Origin: Nannocystis sp.
GTDB taxonomy: Bacteria > Myxococcota_A > Polyangia > Nannocystales > Nannocystaceae
Reading direction: 5' to 3'
DNA: 64,000 nt
NCBI GenBank assembly: GCA_016712315.1
Contig: JADJRG010000013.1
Location: forward strand, 2,268,001 to 2,332,000
The position numbers and the translations under genes were made by a program. The first letter of the stretch is position 1, and each line of letters opens with the position of its first letter. Shown piece by piece: positions 1 to 9,183 of the stretch. Under the pieces are notes generated by a model, which was given only the letters and a program-made list of their open reading frames with translations, searched no databases and was not told the DNA's origin.

Positions 1-195
1 CGACGCCGCTCCCGCGGAAGGTCGGGGAGATGACGCCGCCGCCGCGGAAGGTCGGAGAGATGACGCCGCCGCCGCGGAAGGTCGGAGAGATGACGCCGCC
101 GCCGCGGAAGGTCGGAGAGATGACGCCGCCGCCGCGGAAGGTCGGAGAGATGACGCCGCCGCCGCGGAAGGTCGGGGAGATGACGCCGCCGCCTT
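1..195 (+). repeat. 30-bp tandem repeat, five exact-length copies plus partial ends
   Basis: Units begin at 30, 60, 90, 120 and 150 and differ only at one G/A position near the end of the unit. A variant partial copy occupies 1-29 and a diverged copy starts at 180. Each unit encodes MTPPPRKVGE and contains an ATG directly preceded by GGAGAG or GGGGAG. The array may continue upstream of the window. There are no spacers, so this is not a CRISPR array. Confidence 0.95.
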
Positions 196-2090
196 CGCGA
201 GTCGAGGACGCGAGCACCGCGGTCACGACCGATGACTCGGGTCTCCTCCGCTTCAGCGCACCCAAGCGCCGGCCGCCGTTGCCGCCCAACCAGGCGGCAG
301 GTCGCGGCGCCAGCGAGCCGACGATCGGCGCTCGCGGCGAGGCGCGGGGTCGCAGCCGCGGAGGCCCTCCTGGGCGCACAGAGCCGGGCAGCGGCGATTC
401 GGAGGGTGAATCAGGGCCGCGATCCCTGACCAGCTCCGCGGCGACCGAAGAAGCAGACCCTCAAGAGAATTCGACCCCCTCGGCGGTCCGGCCGCTCGCG
501 CTCTCTCCTCCCAGGCGGGATGACGCTGAGGACGAGGACGAGGACGAGGTTGCCGATGACATCGAGCGTGAGCCGGACGCTCCAGCCAAGCCGCCCCCGC
601 CGCGTCTGTCGTTCTTACCAAAAAGCGCGCCTCGCTCGCCGCGCGATGGCCTCCCGCGCGCGGGTGATTCGCGCCCCGTCAGCGGTCCTGCGCTCCTCGG
701 CCGAATGCCAAGCCGCTCCGACCGCGTCGCGAGCGCCACACACACACGCGCTGGCGACGCGGCGGCCACATCAGACAGCAACGCAGCGAGCGCGTCGCCG
801 GCGGAGCCCGCAGCGAGCACCGGGAGCGCGTCCGAGCCGAGAATGGTCGGCGACGAGCACGTGGCCAAGGACGCACCGATCAGCGCACCTGCGCGCACAC
901 ACGCGACCTCCGGCGCCGCGGAGGATGTGATCGCCGCCGACGCAGCGACCAGCGCTGGCGAAGCGGCCGAGAGCGCAGCGGCAGACGCGGCGCAGGCGGC
1001 AGCGGACGAGGCAGCAGAGGACACGCGCACCGGCGCTGGCGAAGCGGCCGAGCGCGCAGCGGCAGACGCGGCGCAGGCGGCAGCGGACGAGGCAGCAGAG
1101 GACACGCGCACCAGCGCCGGCGAAGCGGCCGAGCGCGCAGCGGCAGACGCGGCGCAGGCGGCAGCGGACGAGGCAGCAGAGGACACGCGCACCAGCGCCG
1201 GCGAAGCGGCCGAGCGCGCAGCGGCAGACGCGGCGCAGGCGGCAGCGGACGAGGTAGCAGAGGATGCGCGCACCAGCGCCGGCGAAGCGGCCGAGCGCGC
1301 AGCAGTGGCTGCGGCGCACGCGGGAGAGGCCGACTACGCCCCCGAAGGCGCGGTTGAGGAGCAGGCGCCCACCGGGGCCCAACTCGTCGCGGAGGGCCTC
1401 TCCGACGAGCTCGCAGAGCTGCGTTTCTACATCGACCAAGGCTTCGAGGAGGACGCCTACGCCGCCTATTTGGAGCTCGACAGGCGTTTTCCGGGTCATC
1501 CGGCGCTGCGCGAATTCGCCGAGCGCTTCGCGGGCGCCGGTAGCGAGCAGGCGAGCCCGGTGCACCTAGCGGAGCCCGAGCCCGAGCCCGAGCCCGCAGC
1601 GAAGCCCTCGGAGGTTTTTTTTGAGGAAGAAGACGACGACGACGGCTTCTTCGCGGCGATCTTCGACGACGCACCGGTCGCGCGCCCCAAGCCGAAGTCG
1701 ACCTCCGCGCCGCGGGCGCGGGCGGCGATCGGCCAAGCAGATCCGCGCACCCACTTCGATCTCGGGACCGCCTACCGCGAGATGGGCCTGATAGACGACG
1801 CGCTCGCACAATTCGCGATCGCCGCGGAGGACGCCGACTGGCGGGCGCGCTCCTTGGTCATGACCGCGAGCCTGCACCTCCACCGCGGCGCGATCCCCGA
1901 GGCGATCGGGGTCCTTGAGGAGGCGGTGCGCTGCGCGGTCAACGATGATGAGCGCTCCGAGGCCCGCTACGAGCTGGGGGTCATCTATCAAGTGATGGGT
2001 GAGGTCGACAAGGCGATCGCCGCGCTCGACGCGGTCAAGTCTGGCTACCGCGATCGCGACGCGCGCTTGGCCGACCTCCACGGGAGCTGA
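3..2090 (+). CDS. Repeat-rich TPR-domain protein, 5' end outside window
   Basis: The reading frame is open back to the first base, so the true start may lie upstream; every 30-bp repeat at the 5' end carries an in-frame ATG (30, 60, 90, 120, 150, 180), so the start cannot be chosen from sequence. Counting from the ATG at 30, the protein has five copies of MTPPPRKVGE, a long Ala/Glu/Asp/Arg disordered stretch including four to five copies of a 27-residue Ala-rich unit, an acidic Glu-Pro and Glu/Asp segment, and a C-terminal domain with at least three TPR-like helical pairs (for example FDLGTAYREMGLIDDAL and ELGVIYQVMGEVDKAI). TPRs mediate protein-protein contacts. No signal peptide is visible in the part seen, suggesting a cytoplasmic scaffold. 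Similar tail domains occur in myxobacterial TPR proteins of uncertain role, so I assign no function. It is followed by trigger factor after 175 bp. Confidence 0.7.
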   Translation, partial: TPLPRKVGEMTPPPRKVGEMTPPPRKVGEMTPPPRKVGEMTPPPRKVGEMTPPPRKVGEMTPPPSRVEDASTAVTTDDSGLLRFSAPKRRPPLPPNQAAGRGASEPTIGARGEARGRSRGGPPGRTEPGSGDSEGESGPRSLTSSAATEEADPQENSTPSAVRPLALSPPRRDDAEDEDEDEVADDIEREPDAPAKPPPPRLSFLPKSAPRSPRDGLPRAGDSRPVSGPALLGRMPSRSDRVASATHTRAGDAAATSDSNAASASPAEPAASTGSASEPRMVGDEHVAKDAPISAPARTHATSGAAEDVIAADAATSAGEAAESAAADAAQAAADEAAEDTRTGAGEAAERAAADAAQAAADEAAEDTRTSAGEAAERAAADAAQAAADEAAEDTRTSAGEAAERAAADAAQAAADEVAEDARTSAGEAAERAAVAAAHAGEADYAPEGAVEEQAPTGAQLVAEGLSDELAELRFYIDQGFEEDAYAAYLELDRRFPGHPALREFAERFAGAGSEQASPVHLAEPEPEPEPAAKPSEVFFEEEDDDDGFFAAIFDDAPVARPKPKSTSAPRARAAIGQADPRTHFDLGTAYREMGLIDDALAQFAIAAEDADWRARSLVMTASLHLHRGAIPEAIGVLEEAVRCAVNDDERSEARYELGVIYQVMGEVDKAIAALDAVKSGYRDRDARLADLHGS
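954..1310 (+). repeat. 81-bp in-frame tandem repeat (27-residue Ala-rich unit)
   Basis: Near-identical units start at 954, 1035, 1116 and 1197, with a degenerating fifth from 1278. Each encodes the pattern AGEAAERAAADAAQAAADE followed by AAEDTRTS. The regular spacing of Ala, Glu, Asp and Arg suggests a long helix or coiled coil. The high nucleotide identity suggests recent expansion. Confidence 0.93.
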
Positions 2091-2265
2091 CAGCCGCCCC
2101 AAGAGCGCCGCGATCGGCCAGCCCGTCGCTCCGCGACCCTCTCGCGACGCGCGGGAGGGCGACGCTCTCCCGGCTTCCCCGTGATCTCGCGCTCAAGACG
2201 CCGTCAGCGCTTCCCAAGCCGGCGCGGCTCTGTTATGGCACCTCCCCCAACCAGAAGCGACGAAG

Positions 2266-3609
2266 ATGGAAAGCCAGCTCGAGAAGATCAGTGCGGTCGA
2301 GTGCCGCGTCCGCGTGCAGATCCCCTGGGAGGCGGTGTCACCGCGCCTGAACGCGAAGGTGCGCGACCTCCAGCGAAAGGCGAAGCTGCCGGGCTTCCGC
2401 CCAGGTAAGGTGCCGGCGCAGATGATTGAGCGCCTCTTCGGCAAGAGCGTCCGCGAGGAGCTCGCGCGGGAGCTGGTCGAGGAGACCTTTCAGAGCGCGG
2501 TGTTGCGCCACCAAAAGGTGCCGCTCACCCAACCGGCGCTCGAGAGCGAGACGCTCGACCACGGTCAGCCGTTCGTCTACGCCGCCCGCTTCGAGGTGCC
2601 GCCAGAGATCACGCCCAAGGACTACACCGGCGTGGCCGTCCGCCGCCGCCCCGCGGTCGCTGACGAGGCGCAGGTCGAGACCCGGCTGAAGGCCAAGCAA
2701 GAGGAGCTCGCGGAGCTGCGGCCGGTCGCCGAGGGACGCACGACGACCCAGCCCGGCGACGTCTGGACCGTCGACATCGAGGGCTCGATCGGCGACACGC
2801 GGGTGTCTCGCAAAGACGCCGCGATCGAGATCGGCAAGGAGTCGACCGAGGTCGTCCCCGGCCTCGGCGCGGAGCTCGCGGCGCTGAACCTCGACGCTGT
2901 CGGCACCTCGCGCCAGGTCCGCTTCACGCCGCCGCAGGAGCGCCTCCGCGCCGATCTGCGCGGCAAGGACGCCGTGCTCACGCTGGGCTTCCGCGACGTC
3001 CGCGAGCGCCATCTGCCCGCGCTCGACGACGATTTCGCGCGTGACACCGGCGAGGCCGAGTCGATGGACGAGCTACGCGCGAAGATCAGCGCGGCGGTGC
3101 TCGCGGAGGACGCAGAGGTCGCGGAGCGCGACGCCCGTCAGCGCCTCGTGACGACGCTGCTGGAGCGCAACGACTTCGAGGTCGCGCCGTCGCTGATCGC
3201 CCGAGAGGTGGAAGCGCAGGTCGATCTCTTCAAGCGACAGCTCGCCCAGCAGGGCGTCGATCTGCGGCGCCTCGGCCTCAATGATCAAGGTCTCTCGCAG
3301 CAGATGCGCCCGCAGGCGACCTTCAACGTCAAGGCGTTCCTCCTGCTCGACGCGATCGGCAAGGCGGAGTCGATCAACGTCACCTCCGAGGAGCTTGATG
3401 TCGAGCTGAAGAAGCTCGCCGAGGAGCGCGGTCAGAACATCGACCGGATGCGCGCGACCATGGAGAAGAACAACGAGCTCCTGCTGCTCACCGCGCAGCT
3501 CCGCGAGGAGAAGATCCTCGATCTGTTGATGTCGAAGTCCGAGGTCACCGAGGCCCCGGATCCCGAGCCTGAGCCTGAGCCCGCGGGCGGCGACACCGCC
3601 GCGAGCTGA
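2266..3609 (+). CDS. tig: Trigger factor, ribosome-associated chaperone
   Basis: Folds nascent chains at the ribosomal tunnel exit. The 447-residue length fits the family. The N-terminal ribosome-binding domain carries the signature GFRPGKVP (the usual GFRxGKxP loop that docks on ribosomal protein L23). A central FKBP-like peptidyl-prolyl isomerase domain follows around residues 160-245 (GDVWTVDIEGSIGD to RVRFTPP-like end), then the long helical C-terminal chaperone arms. The tail ends in a Pro-Glu-rich stretch. The ATG at 2266 is the first in frame with the conserved domain, although only a weak purine-rich site (GAAG) precedes it. The gene lies directly upstream of clpP and clpX in the same orientation, the widely conserved tig-clpP-clpX order that links folding with degradation of unfolded chains. 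Confidence 0.97.
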   Translation: MESQLEKISAVECRVRVQIPWEAVSPRLNAKVRDLQRKAKLPGFRPGKVPAQMIERLFGKSVREELARELVEETFQSAVLRHQKVPLTQPALESETLDHGQPFVYAARFEVPPEITPKDYTGVAVRRRPAVADEAQVETRLKAKQEELAELRPVAEGRTTTQPGDVWTVDIEGSIGDTRVSRKDAAIEIGKESTEVVPGLGAELAALNLDAVGTSRQVRFTPPQERLRADLRGKDAVLTLGFRDVRERHLPALDDDFARDTGEAESMDELRAKISAAVLAEDAEVAERDARQRLVTTLLERNDFEVAPSLIAREVEAQVDLFKRQLAQQGVDLRRLGLNDQGLSQQMRPQATFNVKAFLLLDAIGKAESINVTSEELDVELKKLAEERGQNIDRMRATMEKNNELLLLTAQLREEKILDLLMSKSEVTEAPDPEPEPEPAGGDTAAS

Positions 3610-3814
3610 GCGCGATCTGGCCGCGTCTGACCGAGTGCAGCGGCGACTCCGCGTGATTTTTCGCCGCCCGCGCGTGGTCATGTGACGCCACTTCGCTCTC
3701 ATCATCGAGGGGCGGCGCGCGCGAGTGCGGGCGCCGCTTCTCGCGTTTCGGGGGCCCCTTGCGTCGACGGTCGCCCCCAGTCACCATAGCCACCAAGACC
3801 CCTGGAGCGAGCGC

Positions 3815-4450
3815 ATGAATCATCGTGAGCGCGACGGCTTAACGCCGATGGCCAACATCCCTTTTGTCGTCGAGCAGACCCACCGCGGTGAGCGCTCGTG
3901 GGACATCTTCAGCCGCCTGCTGAAGGACCGGATCGTCTTCCTCGGGACCCCGGTGAACGACCAGGTGGCGAATGTCATCATCGCCCAGCTCCTCTTCTTG
4001 GAGTCTGAGGATCCCGACAAGGACATCACGCTCTACATCAACTCGCCCGGCGGCGTGGTCACGGCGGGCCTCGGGATCTACGACACGATGCAGTACGTGC
4101 GCCCCGACGTGGCGACCTACTGCATCGGCCAGGCGGCGTCGATGGGGGCGCTGCTGCTGGCGGGCGGCGCGCAAGGCAAGCGCTTCGCCCTTCCGAACGC
4201 GCGGATCATGATTCACCAGCCCTCCGGGGGCGCCCAGGGGCAGGCGACCGACATCGAGATCCAGGCGCAGGAGATCCAGCGACTCAAGGCGATCCTGAAC
4301 CAGATCCTCGCCGAACACAGCGGCAGGACCGTGGAGGAGATCCTCCGCGACACCGAGCGCGACAACTTCATGAGCGCAGCGACCGCCAAGAAGTACGGCC
4401 TCATCGACGAGGTGATGGTCCGTAAGCGCCGCACCCCCGAGCAAGGATGA
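3815..4450 (+). CDS. clpP: ATP-dependent Clp protease proteolytic subunit ClpP
   Basis: Serine peptidase that forms the double-heptamer proteolytic chamber fed by ClpX. With the start at 3815 the product is 211 residues, the normal ClpP size. The catalytic triad is visible: Ser109 in GQAASMGA, His134 in IMIHQPSGG and Asp183 in TERDNFMS. I chose the ATG at 3815 because GGAG lies seven bases upstream and the longer open frame (from 3725) adds a non-conserved Arg/Pro stretch. An ATG at 3848 is the alternative and would start just before IPFVVE. The stop lies four bases before clpX, so the two are almost certainly cotranscribed. Confidence 0.97.
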   Translation: MNHRERDGLTPMANIPFVVEQTHRGERSWDIFSRLLKDRIVFLGTPVNDQVANVIIAQLLFLESEDPDKDITLYINSPGGVVTAGLGIYDTMQYVRPDVATYCIGQAASMGALLLAGGAQGKRFALPNARIMIHQPSGGAQGQATDIEIQAQEIQRLKAILNQILAEHSGRTVEEILRDTERDNFMSAATAKKYGLIDEVMVRKRRTPEQG

Positions 4451-4454
4451 TCGT

Positions 4455-5711
4455 ATGAGCTCCAAGCGCGACACCAACGGCAACTTGAGCTGCTCCTTCT
4501 GCGGTAAGAGCCAAAAGGAGGTCAAGAAGCTGATCGCGGGCCCCTCGGTCTATATCTGCGACGAGTGCATCGCGCTCTGCAACGACATCCTCGCCGAGGA
4601 GGTCCAGAAGGAGGAGCGCTCAGAGCGCTCGGGCAAGATCCCCAAGCCCCGCGAGATCCGTAAGGTGCTCGACGACTACATCGTCGGCCAAGAGCTCGCG
4701 AAGAAGACGATCTCGGTCGCCGTCTACAACCACTACAAGCGGATCAACGCGAAGAAGGGCCACGACGAGCCCGAGCTGCAGAAGAGCAACATCTTGCTGC
4801 TCGGCCCCACCGGCTCCGGCAAGACGCTGATGGCGCAGACGCTCGCGCGGATCCTCGACGTGCCCTTCGCGATCGCGGACGCGACCTCGCTCACCGAGGC
4901 CGGTTACGTCGGCGAAGACGTCGAGAACATCATCGTCAGCCTGCTGCAGAACGCCGACCACGACATCGAGCGCGCGCAGCGGGGGATCGTCTACATCGAC
5001 GAGATCGACAAGGTCGCGCGCAAGGGCGAGAACCCGTCGATCACCCGCGACGTCTCCGGCGAGGGCGTGCAGCAGGCGCTCTTAAAGATCCTCGAGGGCA
5101 CGGTCGCGTCGGTGCCGCCCAAGGGCGGGCGCAAGCACCCGCAGCAGGATTTCTTACAGATCGACACCACCAACATCCTGTTCATCTGCGGCGGCGCCTT
5201 CGCCGGCCTCGAGAGCATCATCGATCATCGCCTCACCGCGAAGACGATGGGCTTCGGCGCCGAGCCGACCGTCAAGAAGGAGCAGCGGCAGTGGGAGCTG
5301 CTCCAGCAGGTGCAGAGCGAGGACCTGATGAAGTTCGGGCTGATCCCCGAGTTCATCGGCCGCCTGCCGATCATCGCGCCCCTGCACGAGCTCGATGAGG
5401 AGGCGCTGGTCTCGATCCTCACCACGCCGAAGAACGCGCTCGTCAAACAGTACGCGCGCCTGCTGGCGATGGACGGCGTGAGCCTCAAGTTCACGGATGA
5501 GGCGCTGAAGGCGATCGCGAAGAAGTCGCGCAACCAAAAAGCCGGGGCGCGCGGGCTGCGGACCATCCTCGAGCGGGCGATGCTCGAGGTGATGTACGAG
5601 ATCCCCAGCGCCGGCAACATCCGCGAGGTGATCGTCAACGAGGAGTGCATCGCCCAGTCGAAGCAGCCGGTGCTGGTCTACGCGGAAGAGGCGAAGAAAG
5701 AGGCGAGCTGA
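4455..5711 (+). CDS. clpX: ATP-dependent Clp protease ATP-binding subunit ClpX
   Basis: AAA+ unfoldase that recognises tagged or native substrates and threads them into ClpP. At 418 residues it is full length. The N-terminal zinc-binding domain has CSFC (Cys13, Cys16) and CDEC (Cys35, Cys38). Walker A is GPTGSGKT at 117-124 and Walker B is VYIDEIDK near 179-186. The region that docks on ClpP reads MGFGAE where many ClpX proteins have IGF. The C-terminal segment FGLIPEFIGRLP is typical. AAGGATGA at the clpP end serves as the ribosome site, giving tight coupling. A strong rho-independent terminator follows. Confidence 0.97.
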   Translation: MSSKRDTNGNLSCSFCGKSQKEVKKLIAGPSVYICDECIALCNDILAEEVQKEERSERSGKIPKPREIRKVLDDYIVGQELAKKTISVAVYNHYKRINAKKGHDEPELQKSNILLLGPTGSGKTLMAQTLARILDVPFAIADATSLTEAGYVGEDVENIIVSLLQNADHDIERAQRGIVYIDEIDKVARKGENPSITRDVSGEGVQQALLKILEGTVASVPPKGGRKHPQQDFLQIDTTNILFICGGAFAGLESIIDHRLTAKTMGFGAEPTVKKEQRQWELLQQVQSEDLMKFGLIPEFIGRLPIIAPLHELDEEALVSILTTPKNALVKQYARLLAMDGVSLKFTDEALKAIAKKSRNQKAGARGLRTILERAMLEVMYEIPSAGNIREVIVNEECIAQSKQPVLVYAEEAKKEAS

Positions 5712-5754
5712 GCTCGCGCCGCGCTAGCTCGCGCCGCGCATCAGCGACGAGCGA

Positions 5755-5791
5755 GACCCCAGGCGCCTGCGGCGGCTGGGGTCCTTCTTTT
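5755..5791 (+). terminator. Rho-independent terminator of the tig-clpP-clpX unit
   Basis: GACCCCAG (5755-5762) pairs with CTGGGGTC (5776-5783), followed by the T-rich run CTTCTTTT. It sits 43 bases after the clpX stop and separates it from the convergent protease gene. Confidence 0.85.
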
Positions 5792-5804
5792 GGGCCAGGC
5801 GGCG

Positions 5805-8800
5805 CTAGCGTTGGAGGGTGTCGACGCTAAGCTGGCCGTTGCTCTTGTGTTTGGCGGCCTCGCTTCGGGCCTCGAGCAGGCCGCTGGTGCGTAGCACCCA
5901 CATCTGGCGGGTGGCGATCACGTCGTCGTCTTCGCGGGCGTGGATCTCGATCAGGTTGTTTCCGGGCGTCAGCGGGACCTCGGCGGAGAACTCGAGCGTG
6001 CCCTTCTTGGGGTCGTCGGCGGCCTTATAAAAGATCTTCTCGGGGCGGCCGAAGAGGTTGCGGGCGGGGTTGTGCACGGTGATGTAGAGGTCGCGCACCG
6101 CTTGTTCGTCGGTGGCGACGCCGCGCAGCGTGAGGGTCTCGCTGGCGGTCTGGGTGACGGCGCCTTGCAGGTTGATCTGCGGCGGGCTGATCGCCAAGAT
6201 GTCGACGACCTTGGCCGCCTTGCCGGCGCTGGTGGTCGCTTGTAGCTCGGCGCCGCGGACAAAGGCGGGGCGCTTGGGGTCGATCTGGACCTTGTACCAG
6301 CCGTCGGCGGTTCGGCTGAGCACCTTGAAGGCGGCGCCACCTTCGGCGCGGGCGATCGCTTGCAGCGGCTCGGTGGGGCTGGCGTAGAGATCGATGGCGC
6401 CGTTGGCGAGGAGCGCGCCGCTCGCGGCGGTGAAGGTGACCGTCGGCTCACGCACGGCGAAGCTCAGCTTCTCGGACAAGACGACGCCGATCTTGGCGTC
6501 GGAGACGCTGAGCTGGAAGTCGGCGGCGCCCTTGGGAGGCGCCTTGCGGAGCTCGAGGTCGAGCTCGACCACCCGCGACTCGCCGGCCTTCATGCCCTTG
6601 AGCTGCTCGCGGCCGCTATGGAGGAAGACGGCGTCGCCGGCGAGGTTACGCAGGTTGACCCAGGCGTCGAGCGCGGGGCCCTCGCCGGTGTTGCGGACGT
6701 TGATACGCAGCCGGACGCGCTCGCCGAGCTGGAGCGCGCCGTCGCCGTTGCCCTTGATCGCGCCGCCGAGCGAGGGGTCGTCGAGGAGCTGGTGGCCGAA
6801 GGAGAAGAGCGGCCGCGGCAGGCCCTCGCTGCTGATCTCGAGGCCGGTGCGCGAGCTCGGGTCCAAGCGGGCGCCGTGTTGATCGCGGATCGAAAAATCG
6901 ATCCGGTCGGTGCGCGAGAGCTCATGCTCCGCGACCGTGAGCTTGAGCGTCGCGGTCTTGCTCTGCCCAGCTTCGATCCGGCCGATCAGCAGCTCGCGCT
7001 CGTCGAAGTAGCCGTAGTCGCTGCTCGAGATCGCGCGCACTTGGTGGGCTGGCGCGTCGCCGATGTTGGTGACCGTGACGGTCAGGGTGCCAGAGTCACC
7101 GCCGCGGATCAGGTCGCCGGCCTTGTCGGTGAGGAGGCTGACCTTAAGAACAGGTTCCCGACCGCCGCTCAGCGGCGGTCCGGCGCTCCAGTCGATCCCG
7201 CGGGCGGCCAGGCTGCGGCGGATCCGCTCGTCCTCGGCGACCTCCTGCTGGCTGACGAACTCGTCGATGCGCGCGAGGATCCCCTCGCGGTCCGCCGCGG
7301 GCGCCCAGACGACGAGGTCGCGGGCCATACGCACCTCGGGGTCCTCGAGGGCGAGCTCGGCGCTCATGTCCTCCGAGCGGGTCGGGCGCGGGCGCGGCTG
7401 CTTCGACTTGGCGTCCTTGGCGTCCTTGGCGTCCTTGCTCGTCGCGCCCTCCTCGCCGACGGAGCCGTAGCCGAGGAAGTAGAGCGGGCCGGCGGTGATC
7501 TTCTGCGCGGCGTCGACGCGCTTGGAGGTGAGGTGGGTGGCGAGCGCCTCCTCGCGGATCAAGTCGAAGCGCTTGCGGCCCTCGTAGGCGATGTACTCCT
7601 CGCCGATATAGACGGGGATCGTCTCGAGGTCCGGGCTGACGCCGACGGACTGGATCGAGATGTCGCCGGGGATCAAGTATTGGGCGATCGTCAGCTTGAG
7701 GGCCAGCTCCTTGTCGCCGACCTTGCGGTCGCTGAGCACCTGCACGGAGCCCTTGCCGAAGGTGCGGCGGCCGACCAAGACGGCGCGGCCGAGGTTGCGC
7801 AGCGCGCCCGCGACGATCTCGGTGGCGCTCGCGGAGCCTTGGTCGACGAGCACGACCAGCGGCAGGTCTGGAAAATTGTAGCGGGCGTCGGCGCGCAGCT
7901 CCTCGCGCGGCGACGAGGGGCCGACGGTGGAGACGATGGTGCCGGCGCTCAGGAAGGCGTCGGCGACCTCGACGCCGGCGCTGAGCAGGCCGCCAGGGTT
8001 GTCGCGCATGTCGAGGATCACGCCGCGTACGCCCTGCTCCTTGAACTCGGCCAGCTTGGCGCGCAGCTCCTTGCCCGTGGTCTGCGAGAAGTTGCGGTTG
8101 AGCTGGACCAGGCCGACCTTGACGGTGGCGCCCTTGGCGTCGACGCCGGGGAGCACGGTGCCGAGCACGCTGTCGAGGGTGATGACGTCGCGGGTGACGG
8201 CGAGGCGCTTGGGCTTGTCGAGGCCTTCGCGGCGGACGTGGACGGTGACGCTGGTGCCGACGGCGCCGCGGAGGCGGTCGACGGCCTCGCTGAGGCCCAT
8301 CGTGACCGTCGACTCCTCGTCGATCTGGACGATGCGGTCGCCCCCCTTCATGCCGACCTTGTGCGCGGGGGTGCCGTCGATCACGCGAAGCACGGTGATC
8401 TGGCCGTCGCGGACGCCGACTTCGATCCCGAGGCCGCCGAAGGAGCCCTTCGTGCTGGTCTTCATGCTGTCGAAGTCGTCGGGGCGGAGCAGGTTGGTGT
8501 GAGGGTCGAGGGTGCCCAAGATCCCCTCGACGATCGCGTACTCGGCGGCGCGCAGGGCGTCGTCGTCGAGCTCCGAGGAGCGGCGTACGAAGCGAAAGAC
8601 CTCGCGCAGGCGCTTGCCGACGGACCACAGCGCCTCGACCTCGCCGAGCTCAAAGTCCCGCTCTGCTGTGCCGACGCGCACTCGCACGACCTTCGCGGTG
8701 GCCGGGTCGCCCAGCGGCTGCACGAGCACCTGCGGGATCGCCTGCTCGAGGCCCTCCATGCCGGCGATGGTCATGCGGTGTGGATCGATCCGCTCGGGCT

Positions 8801-9023
8801 CGACGTAGTACTTAGAGATGTTGAAGAGGGTCCAGTCGAGGACCCGCAGCTCCGACGGATCGTAGGCGCCGCCCCCGTCGCGGGCGAACATCGCGGCGGC
8901 CGCCGCCGGTGAGCGTGCTTGGGTGTCCCCCACCGCCGTCAGGCCGAGGGCGAGGAGCAGCGCGCCGAAGACGACCGCAGAGGGAGAGAGGGTCAAGGAG
9001 CGAAGGTTTTTCCGCGCGCGCAC
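5805..9023 (-). CDS. Exported S41-family (CtpA/Prc-like) protease with large C-terminal extension
   Basis: Carboxyl-terminal processing peptidase, expected in the periplasm. The open frame extends to 9329, but the GTG at 9023 gives a good signal sequence (VRARKNLRSL then a hydrophobic core ending ALGLTAV), so I start there (1072 residues). A PDZ domain spans roughly 190-270 and the protease core 275-490. The predicted Ser/Lys dyad is Ser399 (GSASATE) and Lys424 (TFGKGSVQ), 25 residues apart as in Prc. After a Lys-Asp-Ala linker the second half holds repeated beta-sandwich-like segments (probably CARDB/Ig-like, with GDAPAHQVRA and GEGPALDAW), an SH3-like piece (DGWYKVQI) and a final Ig-like domain. 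Most CtpA proteins lack this tail, which may bind substrate or cell wall. It is divergent from the sigma-factor gene. Confidence 0.9.
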   Translation of the reverse strand: MRARKNLRSLTLSPSAVVFGALLLALGLTAVGDTQARSPAAAAAMFARDGGGAYDPSELRVLDWTLFNISKYYVEPERIDPHRMTIAGMEGLEQAIPQVLVQPLGDPATAKVVRVRVGTAERDFELGEVEALWSVGKRLREVFRFVRRSSELDDDALRAAEYAIVEGILGTLDPHTNLLRPDDFDSMKTSTKGSFGGLGIEVGVRDGQITVLRVIDGTPAHKVGMKGGDRIVQIDEESTVTMGLSEAVDRLRGAVGTSVTVHVRREGLDKPKRLAVTRDVITLDSVLGTVLPGVDAKGATVKVGLVQLNRNFSQTTGKELRAKLAEFKEQGVRGVILDMRDNPGGLLSAGVEVADAFLSAGTIVSTVGPSSPREELRADARYNFPDLPLVVLVDQGSASATEIVAGALRNLGRAVLVGRRTFGKGSVQVLSDRKVGDKELALKLTIAQYLIPGDISIQSVGVSPDLETIPVYIGEEYIAYEGRKRFDLIREEALATHLTSKRVDAAQKITAGPLYFLGYGSVGEEGATSKDAKDAKDAKSKQPRPRPTRSEDMSAELALEDPEVRMARDLVVWAPAADREGILARIDEFVSQQEVAEDERIRRSLAARGIDWSAGPPLSGGREPVLKVSLLTDKAGDLIRGGDSGTLTVTVTNIGDAPAHQVRAISSSDYGYFDERELLIGRIEAGQSKTATLKLTVAEHELSRTDRIDFSIRDQHGARLDPSSRTGLEISSEGLPRPLFSFGHQLLDDPSLGGAIKGNGDGALQLGERVRLRINVRNTGEGPALDAWVNLRNLAGDAVFLHSGREQLKGMKAGESRVVELDLELRKAPPKGAADFQLSVSDAKIGVVLSEKLSFAVREPTVTFTAASGALLANGAIDLYASPTEPLQAIARAEGGAAFKVLSRTADGWYKVQIDPKRPAFVRGAELQATTSAGKAAKVVDILAISPPQINLQGAVTQTASETLTLRGVATDEQAVRDLYITVHNPARNLFGRPEKIFYKAADDPKKGTLEFSAEVPLTPGNNLIEIHAREDDDVIATRQMWVLRTSGLLEARSEAAKHKSNGQLSVDTLQR

Positions 9024-9183
9024 AGGGGACCAGTCTATCGGTGGGGGCAGGCATCGGCCAGCCGCGCGGCGTATACCCGCGAATAATGTCACGACGCGGC
9101 GCTCTGTAAGGCGACGCGCGCTCGCGCCTGCGGGCCCCCAGAAGGTCGCCAGGGGCCCCCGCCAGGCGCTATGCTCCGCCCGC

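Noticed and set aside
1..195. CRISPR array
   Set aside because: Repeats are directly adjacent without spacers, code in frame for a peptide repeat, and no cas gene is near.
2091..2265. tRNA gene or terminator between the TPR gene and tig
   Set aside because: No cloverleaf, no T-loop sequence and no stem with T-run could be found by eye.
6360..8912. 850-residue open frame on the plus strand
   Set aside because: It is antisense to the S41 protease along its length and its sequence is low-complexity Arg/Ala/Gly/Asp-rich with no motif; the minus frame has the catalytic Ser/Lys dyad and PDZ domain. Long antisense frames are expected at this G+C.
8923..9183. N-terminal extension of the sigma factor from 8923
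   Set aside because: It runs antisense into the signal peptide of the divergent protease and lacks conservation features; ATG 9184 is enough for the RpoH domains.
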